In this document: positions 35,460-47,401 of the stretch, in pieces
How positions within the stretch are numbered: the stretch's first letter is position 1
Layout of the letters: each line of letters begins with the position of its first letter
Source of the DNA: Cokeromyces recurvatus
Lineage: Eukaryota; Mucoromycota; Mucoromycetes; Mucorales; Mucoraceae
Assembly: GCF_025118155.1 (NCBI RefSeq)
Contig: NW_026251414.1
Span: 1 to 64,000 of the forward strand
Direction of reading: 5' to 3'
DNA length: 64,000 nucleotides
The notes under the pieces: model-generated
What the model saw: only the letters and a program-made list of their open reading frames with translations
Told to the model about the DNA's origin: nothing
Database searches by the model: none
Program-made: the position numbers and the translations under genes

Positions 35460-36410
35460 CTAGCAAGGATCGTTTCAAACAAGAGTATACAGATCTAAAA
35501 ACCCTCCAGGATTGATAAGTGTGCCAAAATAAGAAAAACATTTATTCTGAGGTAACGTTGTTGTTACAAAGAGTGCAGAGCTGTGATAAAAGGTCAGGGG
35601 CAAGTAGCAACGTATTCTTTGTAAGTTCCATCTATATTCTAAAGTATAACTATGTTCTTCATAAAGGTCAAGTAAAGGCTGAAACAAAGAGAGATTCGCT
35701 ATAAGAACTATATCATCAGCTTAAAGTAAGTATGTTAAATTTAGAACTAGTTGGACTAGATCGTTTAGATGGTCGTCAGTGAAAGCTTGCGATCTTTTTA
35801 ATATATTAGGTAGATTATTAATATAATTAGAATAAAGAAAAGGTGAGAAAAAAAATAACACTTCAGTTTTTGGAGAAAACCTAGTGGAGGTTGCGTTATT
35901 GAGAAGGGCTTCAATCGGGACGTAATCGAACAGGTTACAAAGTAGAATATTTAGAGGAGCGGCCAGTAAATGGTTTTTTTGTACCGTCTACCGTATGTAA
36001 TTTCAATCCACAGTGTTATATGCAGATTTAATGTCGAAAAAAAAAGCTAATACTGGATTGATCTTACGTTTACATCTAAGAATATTACATATTTCTACTA
36101 AATATGGGGCTTGATCAAAAGAATCTCGAGCTGCACAAAATTCGCTTTGTGAAATATCTGATAGGGGACTATCTACTAAAAGATAGGGATATATGCACTA
36201 AACTCTATAAGAATTTTTGTAAAAGTTAAAATGTAACTAATTGGTCTAATTGGTCTATAATTCGCAGGGTCGGTTGATGGGACATTTTTTTTATCACGCT
36301 TTTTGATCAATTTGTCAAAAGTTCCTAGGTGAACAGTTTGATATACAATACCATTTGTCTTATTCAATTTTATTTTTTTTTCTACCTGTCTTCCAACACT
36401 CACAATTGAT
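35460..36410 (-). mobile_element. Non-LTR (LINE-type) retrotransposon reverse-transcriptase relic
   Basis: The complement reads reverse-transcriptase blocks in order from 36403 downwards: DPANYRPIRPISYI (RT block 1), SQSEFCAARDSFDQAP, then LAFFFDIKSAYNTVD (block A, catalytic Asp) near 36030. From 35704 it reads ADDIVLIANLSLFQPLLDLY (block C, ADD) then FSYFGTLINPGG. Stops and shifts separate the blocks, so it is dead. The block order and the phrase NYRPI...DIKSAYNTVD...ADD place it among LINE-type elements. Confidence 0.8.
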
Positions 36411-37004
36411 TCTATTCTTTAATTGCCTACGACTCGGGCTGAACATAATCGTGCTTTATGCTATCTTACAGGTTAGTTACCTGATGGTACTCCCCCCCAA
36501 AAAAAAAATTATGTTTTTCATCCAAATAATAATTTTACCTGATTCTATGCTACTGCTTGTCTAAATATGTACTACCGGCAGCAAATAACTAGTTCTGCGA
36601 CTGACCCTTTCACTTTTTCTATTCAATCACATTCCTAACAAACGTAGGAAGCTATTTATTGCCCAAAATAGCTCCTTCACTTATGCATGGACAATTTTTT
36701 AGTTGACGATATATCACATGCTCATTTAACTTGATTACCTTTAGCATGATAAAATCCTCTTGGAGCTGACTTGGTCAAATAGTTATGCAGTGATTAACCT
36801 CGTATCACATTTCTAATATAGTTCGTTATTCTTTTTTTTCCCCTTTTAACTGTCAAACGTATTTTTCCCATTCTTGACCTAACCAAGGGAATATAGTAGT
36901 AGTTTATTATGTGGTCAAACAGAGGAGGTTTTAAATTTTATTCAATGGTAATATGTATATTTATATAAATATTTAATTGTAATAGTATATAAACATGCTA
37001 GCTT

Positions 37005-37049
<45 letters not shown>

Positions 37050-37096
37050 ATACATGTATTTATAATTATATTCTATTTTACTTCATAATTTTGTAA
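36411..37096. other. Spacer with dispersed repeat copy, upstream of PPN1
   Basis: About 36685-36820 is a diverged copy of the sequence at 32045-32185 (shared gcttgattac/acttgattac, ggtcaaat, tatgcagt.attaa). A T run at 37003-37042 precedes the phosphatase start by 55 bp. Confidence 0.5.
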
Positions 37097-38662
37097 ATGT
37101 ATTTGAAGATAGTTTTCAACTGGATTTTTATTTGTCTCTTATCGTGTCAATGTGGGCCTTTTGTTCATGCTGTAGCTGCAAAAGAATTTAACTCTCAGAA
37201 AAAGCATGATAAATTATTTGGCAAGTTTCTTCATATCACTGGTAAAATACAATTTATCGTTCAACTGATACTCAATTTAATCTGAGGCGTTTTTTTTTTC
37301 CTCTTCAAATATAAGACATACATATTGATCCATTGTATCTTGAAGGTTCTGATCCAAGTAGAATATGCCATACTATTACTGGTAATGGTTCTGAAATTAC
37401 TGGTAAATTTGGCGCCTTGGGGACTCGATGTGCTTCTCCAGTGCCACTTGTTGATGCCACTTTTAAATTTCTTAAAAAAGAGATAAATCAAATTGATTTT
37501 ATCATTTATACTGGTGACACCGTTAGACAGGTAAATATTTTTAGTATTTATTTGTCAAATGTCTTTTTTTTTTTTAAGAAAAAAAAAATAGAATCGAGAT
37601 GCTAATTTACCTGTAACTCACGATCAAGTAATTAAAGGACACACACTAGTTGCTGAATATGTTTTGAAAAGTTTTCCAAAGGGAACACTTTTTGTAAAGT
37701 TATATAAATATGTATATATACATATATGAATAACAAATCTATTAAATTAGTTTCCCACTATTGGTAATAATGATGCTTTCATGTATAATCAACTTGAAGA
37801 AAATGATCCCTTATTCCCAATACTTGAAACTATTTGGAAGCCTTTTAAACTTGATTTGACAGAGACTTTCACAAAGGGTGGCTATTTCATTCAAGAAATT
37901 ATCAAGAATAAGCTTAGTATCATTAGTCTAAATTCGATGTTCTTTTATAATCCAAATCTTGCAGTAGAAGATTGTATTTCTTCAACTAGTCCTGGTACAA
38001 TTCAACTCGAATGGCTTGAGACTCAATTAAAGAAATTGAAGAAGAAGGATGGTAAACATCAAGCATATATCATAGGACATATTTCTCCTATTGATGAATA
38101 TGGTATTCGCATTTTGAAAGACGCTTGTTATGAAAAATATTTTGCTCTACTTGGAAAATATGGCAAGTATATTGCTGGTCATTTTACTGGTCATACAAAT
38201 GGTAACTCTAAAATTCAGTATTATTATGAATTCTAATCTCTGTTATTAGCTGATACTTTAAATGCTGTTATTCCTAATGGTAATGGTAGTTATGGATTTA
38301 TAGCTGCTGACGATCAATATGCTATAGAGCAAAAAGAAAACTTAAAAATGTCTATTGTTCCCCTCTTTAATGCACCCTCTATTATTCCTTCAAATAATCC
38401 TGCTGTTCGTGTTTATGATTATGAAACAACACATGATGGCAAGTATCCTATAGGAACAATTAGAGATTGGGATCAATACTATGTAGATCTTATTAAAGCT
38501 AATGAAAAGAGAACAGTCAAGTTTAAATTGGAATATACTGCCTCTGATCTCTATCATGTTCATTATTTTGATGGTAAAGGACTTGGTAAAGCTGTCTTAA
38601 ATGTTGCTACTAATGAAAATGCACGTCAACGCTATCAAAGATATTTTAATGTTTCTACCTGA
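37097..38662 (+). CDS. PPN1: Endopolyphosphatase Ppn1-like metallophosphoesterase
   Basis: Predicted vacuolar enzyme that cleaves inorganic polyphosphate chains. Five exons (37097-37241, 37316-37530, 37592-37693, 37751-38201, 38250-38662) join in frame to 441 aa. An N-terminal hydrophobic segment (about residues 3-26) is a signal peptide or type II anchor. Calcineurin-like metal-binding motifs are in order: LHITDIHIDPLY, IIYTGDTVRQNRD, PTIGNNDAF, IIGHISPI and GHFTGHTN. The arrangement and the spacing match Ppn1/acid-sphingomyelinase-like phosphodiesterases; TGDT..NRD and GNND favour Ppn1. The protein is shorter than yeast Ppn1. The third exon acceptor abuts an A run. Confidence 0.85.
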
Positions 38663-40366
38663 AAATAATCTATTTCCTCTTCTTAATCTTTGTTCAAACA
38701 TGTTTAACACTCCCTTTCTTATTATAAACCATACATGTATATGTATTTTATGAATAGGATTTATTCTATTGTAAATATGATAAATCAACTTGACAATATA
38801 TGATCAATAAAGTTTACATATTTAAACAAACAGTGCTACAAAGAAACATGCATGATCGTCATGATGATAAGAGTAATTGCTATGTACGTCGATTCTATTC
38901 GTTTTGTAACACAGTAGTTGTCTTTTTTTTTGGCATGAAATGTGTATCAGATATGTTTACTAGGCTATTTCAATAAATAAAATAGTAAAAGTAAACAAAC
39001 AAAAAGTCAAAGAGGACTAAACACACATACAAAAAAAAAAAAAAAAGGAATTATGTGAAAATTAGAGAGAGTTATCAAAGCAAGTCAAGAATAGGTAAAT
39101 CCAGATTTAGTATTGCTGTATTAATGGAAATAAGGAACCAATTTCTTAAACAAAAGTCTAATAAATAATTAGCATGAATTAAAAGAGACCTTTTAATTGT
39201 TCCTTATTTAATGACATGATGTAGTAGTAAATCGTATACTGGAGACAAGATATAGAATGATGACCCATAAAATACCAGCGCATATATTGCTGACTATTAC
39301 TACAACTCTACCTTCAACAAACATACAGTAATGGAAGAGGAAAAAAAAATCAATTGATAGATAAGAAAAGATAAAAGAGGTGAATTCGTTTCAGAACAAT
39401 GTTTAATTTAAACTATTTAATAATATATAATACAAATCGACATATTCTTTCTTATTACAAAAGAAAAGACTCTTTAATCACAGTAGATACATTGCCATAG
39501 TTAATAGAAGAGGAAGAAGTAGCAATCAAATAAGAGACAGTGACAGTGACAGTGACAGCAGTAGTAAATAAGCAATAATAATTTTAATGCACATATTATT
39601 ATTATTTCAAGAAGTAATAGCTAGTTTCTTCATCATGACGATTTACCAATTTACTTATGATATCACTTATATTAAAGACATTATCGTTGTCGACGGAATT
39701 CTTATGTAATATATAATGATGATTTCAACAAATAAAATAGAGAAGCAAAGATCGCTTTTATATATGCAAATAAAACAAAAAAAAAAAAATAAATAAAATT
39801 AAACAGGTTTGAGCAATAATTTCTTACTGTTAAATATCATTCTTTATTTATATTTATTGACTCTGATTTATTATCAATTACTGACATATACACACAAATA
39901 TATGTCTTCATTATGTTACACAAGTCAAAGCTTATTTTATACTTGACGTAGATACGTTTTGAAGGACAAGAACAAAAAAAAACGATCTTTGTATACATGT
40001 ATACTTGATTCAATTGATTTATAATTTAAACTTTATATGCATGGTCTATTACTCCTTATTTACAAAAAAAAAAAGGCTTTGAATCGTATTTATTAAGTGT
40101 GTTTGATCCTACATATAAAATATGTAAATCCTCAATTATTATTATTTTAATTATAAGACTAGCTTTATTTGGAATTCCTGAATCAATGACGTTATTGTTC
40201 TATAACTCCGACATCGAAATTCTAAAAATGGAAAAGACTCGTTTTTCTGTGCCTTAAAGTATATACAAGTAATGTCTGGTGAGAACAAATTACATTTCAT
40301 CTTTTTTTTCTTTTTGAATTCCTTTTTATTTTTATTATTATTATTATATATTACTTACACTTAGAA
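38663..40366. other. Intergenic region, nothing recognised
   Basis: AT-rich; a short GACAGT repeat lies near 39537-39556. T-rich leader sequence precedes the next gene. Confidence 0.4.
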
Positions 40367-41684
40367 ATGACACAAACAGATGATAATTGTAGTTACTTTT
40401 CATTAAATAATCCCTCTATTATTAATAAACCAGAGCCTACGATAACTGCTTTATTTTCAACATCTAAACCAAAGCCTAATAATTTATTGAATAGAAGGCA
40501 ACAGACTGCTGCTGCTTTCTTTCAACCATTAGAATTGCCTTCTTTACCGCCTCTTTCTCAGTTATTACCATCTGATAAAAAGCAACACTTGACAAACAAT
40601 AACACTACAACAATAGCCGAAGAAGGAGTTTCTACAATGCGTATGAATTACCCTACCACCACCATCACCGCTAATCCTTCAAATATAGCATCTGTTCAAC
40701 AACAACAACAACAACCTATTTATTATGATAATGATGAGAACACAATCACTTATCCTGTAACATCTACAAACCTGATTCCAAATAATACTACCAATAGTCA
40801 TCATAATAACAATCAGAATAATACTGTAACTACAGAAGTATTAATGGATCCTAATAGTGCTGCTGCTGCTGCTGCTGCTGCTGCTACTACTACTACTACT
40901 ACAACAACAACGGCAGCAGCAGAAACAGCAGCAGCAGCAGCAGCAACAACAACAACAACAACAGCAGGGGCTCAATCTTCATTTCCTACCACTACAAATA
41001 ATGATATAATGTCTATCAATCCAAACATGTATCAATTAAATCCAACAACATCTGTAGATCCTACTGCAGCCATGATAGCAGCAGCAGCAGCAGCTATTAG
41101 TCAATCAAATTATCATAATAATACCACTCAATATTATACTAACAATCCTTATTCTATGAATCAATCACATCAACAAACAACAAGACCTCGACAATTATCA
41201 AATAGTTCAGAGAAGGTTTATTCCTTTGTAGCTATCCCTGGTACAAACCAAAAGAAAAGACCACGACGTCGTTATGATGAGATTGAAAGATTATATCATT
41301 GTAATTGGCCAGGATGCAGTAAAGCATATGGTACTTTAAATCATCTTAATGCTCATGTCAGTATGCAAAAACATGTAAGTAAAAATTTAGATGTATAATA
41401 TGTGTATGTGATCTGTATTTATTAACACACAACTTTTTCATTATCATTATTAGGGGCCTAAACGACATCCTTCTGAATTTAAAGAAATGAGAAAAGAATG
41501 GCGTAGACAAAAGAAAGCAAGAGAAGCGGCCAGTAAAAAACGAAATAACATAGACAATAATACAGTCATATCACAACAACAGATAAATGGTAATGACTCT
41601 ATGTATCGTCCTAATGCAACTACATTTCAACCGCAATATACTCAAATACCAACAAATACCATGTCATTAAATGAGTTTTATTAA
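40367..41684 (+). CDS. CON7-family C2H2 zinc-finger transcription factor
   Basis: Two exons (40367-41374 and 41454-41684) join in frame to 412 aa. The C-terminal part carries the conserved block RRRYDEIERLYHC and a single C2H2 finger (CNWPGCSKAYGTLNHLNAH...H) running into GPKRHPSEFKEMRKEWRRQ across the intron. This is the signature of fungal Con7-type factors, which in pathogenic ascomycetes control cell-wall and morphogenesis genes. The first 280 residues are low complexity: Gln, Asn and alternating runs of Ala and Thr near residues 165-200, encoded by trinucleotide tracts (gct, act, aca, gca). The basic segment after the finger (KEWRRQKKAREAASKKR) is a likely nuclear signal. Nuclear DNA-binding is inferred. 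Confidence 0.88.
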
Positions 41685-41997
41685 ATAATAAGAATTGTAT
41701 ATATTTTCTTCTTCTTTTTTTTTGGCATTACATTTCGTTTATTTGCCTCTTAACTATGTATACAAATATATTATATACGTATATCTAATTTGTACAGACC
41801 TTTTTCCTCTTTCTTCTCCTTTTCTTTCTCTCTCTGTCTCTGTCTCCTCAATGGAGAAGAAAGCTATACATACATACATACACACATACATACATACACA
41901 CACACATACATGCATATTCTATTATACAGGAAAATGTTTATATAAAAAAATAAAATAAAAAAGTTTGTTGTACATTTTATTCAAATATAACATTTTT

Positions 41998-42042
<45 letters not shown>

Positions 42043-44239
42043 CAATTACATCATGATATGATTTTAAAACCTCTTTTTTTTTGTTGTGATTATTATGTAT
42101 TTTCTCTTTTTTTTTTTTATTTTATACAAGTTTAAAAAAAGAAAGGATAATGATAAATTACATACAAAAGTAATGATATATATTATTATACAGAATATCA
42201 AGATCTTACATAATGTTTTTTTTTTATTTGACAGCTTATTATTTAACTTTTATTTATTTATTGAAATTATGATGTAACTTTTATGTCTGAGAATATACGT
42301 CAATCATGATCCTTTTTTTTTTTTGCTAGCTATATAACATTGCGAATAAAAGAATGTAAAAAGAGAGAGAGAGAAAAAAAAAGGGAGCATTTATATGTAT
42401 GTGTATATGATATGATAATACTCGATTGAATATATTAGCAAAAACCCGGAAGATTGAATCTAATTTTTAAAGAATATAAATACAAAGCAGTTCAATTCAA
42501 AATTTATAAAGATAAGGATAAATAGCACACACTTTATTCATTTTTTTGTGGAATTAAGCAAAGGTAAATCGAGGAATAAGAGTGACTAAGGATGAAGGCT
42601 TTATATTTTATTTCTTGGCTTAATTTAAAGATTGTTACTATTACTTCTCACAACTTGAAAAGATAATGAATACAATAGGAATTGACAAACCTCGTCAATT
42701 AAACTGATCAGCATCATCTAGTATAAAATGAAGAAGATGAAAAAGAAGAAAAGGCTGTATATAAATCAATCAAACAGATGCAAATATTCGTAATATTAAG
42801 CTTAATTTTAATTGAAATAACATTATTATGTAAAGAATCAAATCTTTTAAAAAGTAACGAAATATATAAATTCTTCAAACTGATAAAGATATTAACTAGC
42901 TTAACATACTAGAAATCAATTATAAAGACTGTATAAATAAATATAAATATCAATATAAATATAAATGTATATATGGAATACTGGCCAAGTCCTTTACTAT
43001 CAAAATTGAACTAATAATTATTTATATTTTCATACTCTTTCTACAAGCGGGACAGAGTTATCTTATAATCAACTTTAATTCCTACTGTATATATTAGCAA
43101 ATGTGTTTTCTTTTATTCGTGGTATTTTGTGATGTTTAACACCATGAGCAGCTGCGGATCTACCAACAGTTGCATGCTAGACATTCAAGCTTTTTAGATA
43201 TATTTCTAAGAAATTAACAATGTGAAAAAAAAACCTAAAATTATACATTTATACTAAACTGTGGGGGAGGGGAGTGGGAAAGAAGTTTCATATTAAATTT
43301 GTAATTTTTTTTTTAACCGAGCTGCATATTAAAAGAAATAAAGAAGAATAAATAATCAAGACAAATAATACATTCATTTTAATACTAACAATGATAAAAT
43401 ATTGGCATAGGAAGCTATTGATAAGGTATTCTTTTACCTTCAATTGATTCTTGTCTGATTTATTTAGTCTAATAATATTCTTATAGATATACCGTCAACA
43501 CTTTACGAAAAAAAAATTCGACTTTACTCTTATAAAATAATAATAGTCTCGTTTTATTGATGAGAGCCTTTCACGAAACACCAAACTAGATTAGAAAAGT
43601 AACCACACAGGTCATGGGGATTCATAACTCTATAAAGAGCATTATTTAATTAGATATTCTTGTTGAGTGTAGTATTATGCAGGGTCGGTATCTTATTCAA
43701 GACAATACCTCCCAAATTCACAGGCCTGAATTTGATTCAAGATATAAACTCTTGTTATTTATACCTATATTCTTTATTATTAAAAGTATTTTCGTCAAAC
43801 AAAAAAAAAATAATAATATACGTTTTAGAAAGAACTATACTACTCCAAGAAATTTAAATTTTGCTAAGTTATCACATCTAGCTGTAAAGTATAGATCTAT
43901 AAACTTTATCTTTTTTAGTTACTTTTATTCATTATTTGTGGGGGTTGGTTTCCTTTCTTTTTTTTTCAAGTTAACATTTATCTAGTTAATTACAGAAGAA
44001 GCATAATAATAATAAAACCAGTACCAATAAAATGCTAATCAAATGCAAATTATACAAGTACAAGGACAGCAGCCAATTCACAAACATCTATAATGATTTT
44101 TTTTTTTTGAAAATCCGCATATAGCAGCAAGAAAAAAAATCCTGTAGTATAAATTCTATTATTTTTCTTGTTTCCTTTCTTTCTTTCTTTCCTTTTTTTT
44201 TCTCTATTTTCTTTATTTATTTTATTTTTTTAATTTATT
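41685..44239. other. Long intergenic region
   Basis: Contains an ACAT microsatellite (about 41866-41910), a 40-base A run at 42001-42040 downstream of the CON7-like gene, and a sequence at about 43090-43190 resembling 31161-31250. No gene recognised. Confidence 0.4.
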
Positions 44240-46150
44240 ATGAATGATAACAACAGTCCAAGAATATCAGAAAACAAGTTCATGAATTGGATTTCTCCAC
44301 AAACAAAAGAACTATTTTTAAAATACAATATTGCTAATTTATTATTTTGTTATTGTCTTCCCTTATTTTATGTATTTTATCCAACCCTTTTAATGCCTGC
44401 TATCTTTCTAAGATTTTTATCTTTTATCATTGGTTGGATTTATAAACTTATTTCATCTCATCATTATCACCACCATCCTCAACAACAACAAACAACAAAA
44501 GGAAATAAAGGTCTTGCGACTAATAATAATAACGCAACTATAAGTCAGGATAGTCATATGTTAGTTGAAGATGAAATGAATAACATGTATTTTTGGTTAC
44601 AAAGATGTTCGATTTGTCTTGATCAAACTTATAATTTATGCTTGGAGACTTGTCGTGATCAATTCTGTAAAGAATGTTTTTCAAGGTAAATTAGATAAAA
44701 ATATACATGTAAATAGTAGATTCACCATTTCGTTACAATATATACATATTTATTAGATATATTGAAGAAACAGTAAACCAGTCTTGGGGTTTAGGTGTTA
44801 CTCGTATTAAATGTCCAGGTATGAATCATCTCTCTTTCTCTCTTTTTTCCCCCTTTTTCTCTATTAACTTTTTTTTTTCTAAGTTTGTCAGGAAGTAATT
44901 AGTCAAAATGAATGGAGTAGATATGTTTCATCAGATATTATTGAAAAATACAATAAATATAATCAGCCTTATCGTCCTTTTTCTCGTTATTGCAATACTT
45001 GTCAAGCCCCTGTTGCACCATGTCAATCACCTAGAAAAAGTGCGAGTCTATCACGGGAAAGGTAAATTCATAGTTAAAATAGAGACAAAAGAGTATACAA
45101 CCTTTTTTTTTTTAATTAACCTCTATCTCTTCTCCTCATTAGTCGTTTAGAACAAATTGCGAGTGATTTAAATGGTTTTTCAAAATCTATAAAAAATAAT
45201 CCAAATCTAACTCAATTAGTGGATGAAACACTCATGACATTCTTGACTGCTTGTCAAAAAGGTGGATCTTCCTTTCGTATTGGCCGTATTCAAGGTATTT
45301 ATAATCAAATTATTCCAATTCTTTGCAAGATTGTTAGAAAGATAGATTATTATAATATGGAATTGTATGAAAGATCTTCATCTATTTCAAAACAGTTGGT
45401 AGCTTTAGAAGTCATACCGGAAGCATGGAAGCAAACTCAGTTTTGGCATATTGCTAATTTTCCCATAGAAACATGGTAAGATATATGTGTATATATATAT
45501 ATGTTAATCATAATATTAATATCTTAAAAGTTCACACTGCGGTGATAAAATATGTTTACAATGTGGTGAAATGGCTCATTTAGGTACAAGTTGTTTAGAA
45601 AATTTAAAGTTAAAACTAAAAAAGAATTGCCATAATGAGCTTGCAGAGACAATTCAATGGAAATTAAATCATACGTAAATATAACATAATTTGTGTACCT
45701 ACAACTCATATTTGCTGACTGGCATGTATTTATAATAAATAGGAGACCCTGTCCCAATTGCTCAGTCATGATCAATCGAGATGAAGGATGTAATCGAGTG
45801 GATTGTTTATTATGTGGATATCGTTTCTGCTGGAGATGTGGATCTAGTTGGGCTCAAGTATGTATAAATATATATATATAAATTGAAGTAATGCCACTAT
45901 TTAACATATAAAAAGCAAAAATGTGGATTTTATCAATGTGGTGAAGAAGTTAGTTTATTAGAAGAAGCGAAACAAGAAGAGAATGTTTCATCCAAGGTTT
46001 GTTTATTTTTTAATTTTTTAATTTTTTTTTTAAATAAATTAAACAAAGAAAAAAAAAGACTTATAGTATGATATTGTATAGGCTGAATTAGGAGTCCCCG
46101 ATATGCATGCAATTGATGCTCGTCGACAAGTCATAATCAATAGCAATTAA
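44240..46150 (+). CDS. Membrane-anchored RBR (RING-IBR-RING) E3 ubiquitin ligase
   Basis: Eight exons (44240-44685, 44757-44818, 44884-45061, 45143-45475, 45531-45674, 45743-45857, 45916-45996, 46082-46150) join in frame to 475 aa. Residues about 30-75 are strongly hydrophobic and make one or two membrane segments. A His/Gln/Asn-rich linker follows. RING1: CSICLDQTYNL...C...FCKECF...CPVC. The IBR region is split: YCNTCQAPVAPC, then about 120 residues of helical insert, then CSHCGDKICLQCGEMAHLGTSC. RING2: RPCPNCSVMINRDEGCNRVDC with the catalytic cysteine in EGCN (as Parkin GGCM), then CWRCG. RBR ligases pass ubiquitin through that cysteine. The membrane-plus-RBR layout resembles ER- or organelle-anchored ligases; substrate unknown. 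Confidence 0.88.
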
Positions 46151-46324
46151 AAAAAAATATTTATTTATTTATTTATTTATATACCAAATATAATTGATTT
46201 TAAATGCAAATTTATATAACAATGCAAGAAAGAGAAAAATGAGCTTTATGTGTTTTAATTTGTTGCTAATAGGACTATTCCCTTTTTTTTTTCTCTTCGA
46301 ATAAATACATATAATACATGATTT

Positions 46325-46633
46325 TCAAGAATTTGTTGCTGTTGCCAAATAAAATAGTAGGGGCTCTTTTATGTTTAGATTATCGTCTTCTTCTTCTGGT
46401 TCTACAATATTAATAAAATCCAGCTTAGCAAACAGATCGTCAACTTCCTCTTGTTTTCGTTTTTTATTTGCTGTCACTTTTTTATCTTCTTCTTTTGTCA
46501 ATGTATTTTCCCAATCATCAAATACAACTAACGGTTGCTCTTGTTCTTTTTCTTCTTCTTCTTCTAAGCCTAGAATATTTAATAATTTTGTATCATTGAT
46601 GGCTTGTCTTATAAAAGTAGAATCAAAGTTCAT
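46325..46633 (-). CDS. Small acidic hypothetical protein
   Basis: A single exon of 102 aa (MNFDSTFIRQAINDTKLL...). It has a poly-Glu stretch, FDDWENTL, then a basic KKRKQEEVDDLFAKLDFI segment that could be a nuclear signal. I do not recognise a family. It lies tail-to-tail with the RBR gene (175 bp apart) and head-to-head with the tentative gene at 46855. The full-length start and charge pattern favour a real gene. Confidence 0.5.
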   Translation of the reverse strand: MNFDSTFIRQAINDTKLLNILGLEEEEEKEQEQPLVVFDDWENTLTKEEDKKVTANKKRKQEEVDDLFAKLDFINIVEPEEEDDNLNIKEPLLFYLATATNS

Positions 46634-46854
46634 TTTTTTTTTTTTATGTATCTAATTTTTTAAAACTCTATTTTTTTTTAAGATTACCTTTATATAACTT
46701 TTTTTTATTAATAAATTAATTAAAAAAAAAAAAAGAAATTGTGATATCACCAAAAAAAAAAGGTCATTACAATAGACTTGGGGGGAAAGGTTTTAAGTCA
46801 TCATGAAAGGGTTTTATTGTTGAATTTAAAAAAAAAAAAAAAATTGCATAAAAA

Positions 46855-47305
46855 ATGTCGGGATTGGAATTCATTGTTCCTGATTCACCATGGTAATAGT
46901 ATAGTGTGTTGATAAACAATGAAATTGTAGACATGTGTATATCTTAATGACGATCCTATTTTTTTTTCCCTCTAATAAATGATAGGTAATGTCCAATATG
47001 ACAACTACCATTGTTATTTTGTGAGATTTTACACAAAATAAAGCCTTTTCATTGGTTGATTATAATAATAAGAATAAGCATACATCATCATATCTAAGAA
47101 AGTCTTGGCTTTTTATCTAAAACAAAAAAAAAAAGAGAAACTTCATTCAAGTAGTAGTAGTTTTTTTTTCTTTAAACTTTCAAGGGAAATGATGGTTGTT
47201 TTAAATAAAAGTCGTGACACTTTTATACATGATGAGTATGCTAGATTTAAAACTGCATTTATTATAGAGGAGAAAAAAGTAAATCCCTTACATTTATCAC
47301 TGTAA
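46855..47305 (+). CDS. Tentative two-exon small gene
   Basis: An ATG at 46855 opens MSGLEFIVPDSPW and ends in a good donor (tg|gtaata) at 46892. A later acceptor (ttcaag|gg) at 47185 would continue in frame with EMMVVLNKSRDTFIHDEYARF to a stop at 47305, giving 52 aa. The second exon looks protein-coding, but the implied 292-nt intron is long for this genome, so an intermediate exon or a decayed gene is possible. Function unknown. Confidence 0.3.
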
Positions 47306-47401
47306 ACATTACATAATAATTTTTCTTTTTTCATTTATTTATATATAATTTCGAAAAAAAAAGAAAGAAAGAAAGAAAGAGGGGAAGGGTATTTAAGAAA
47401 G

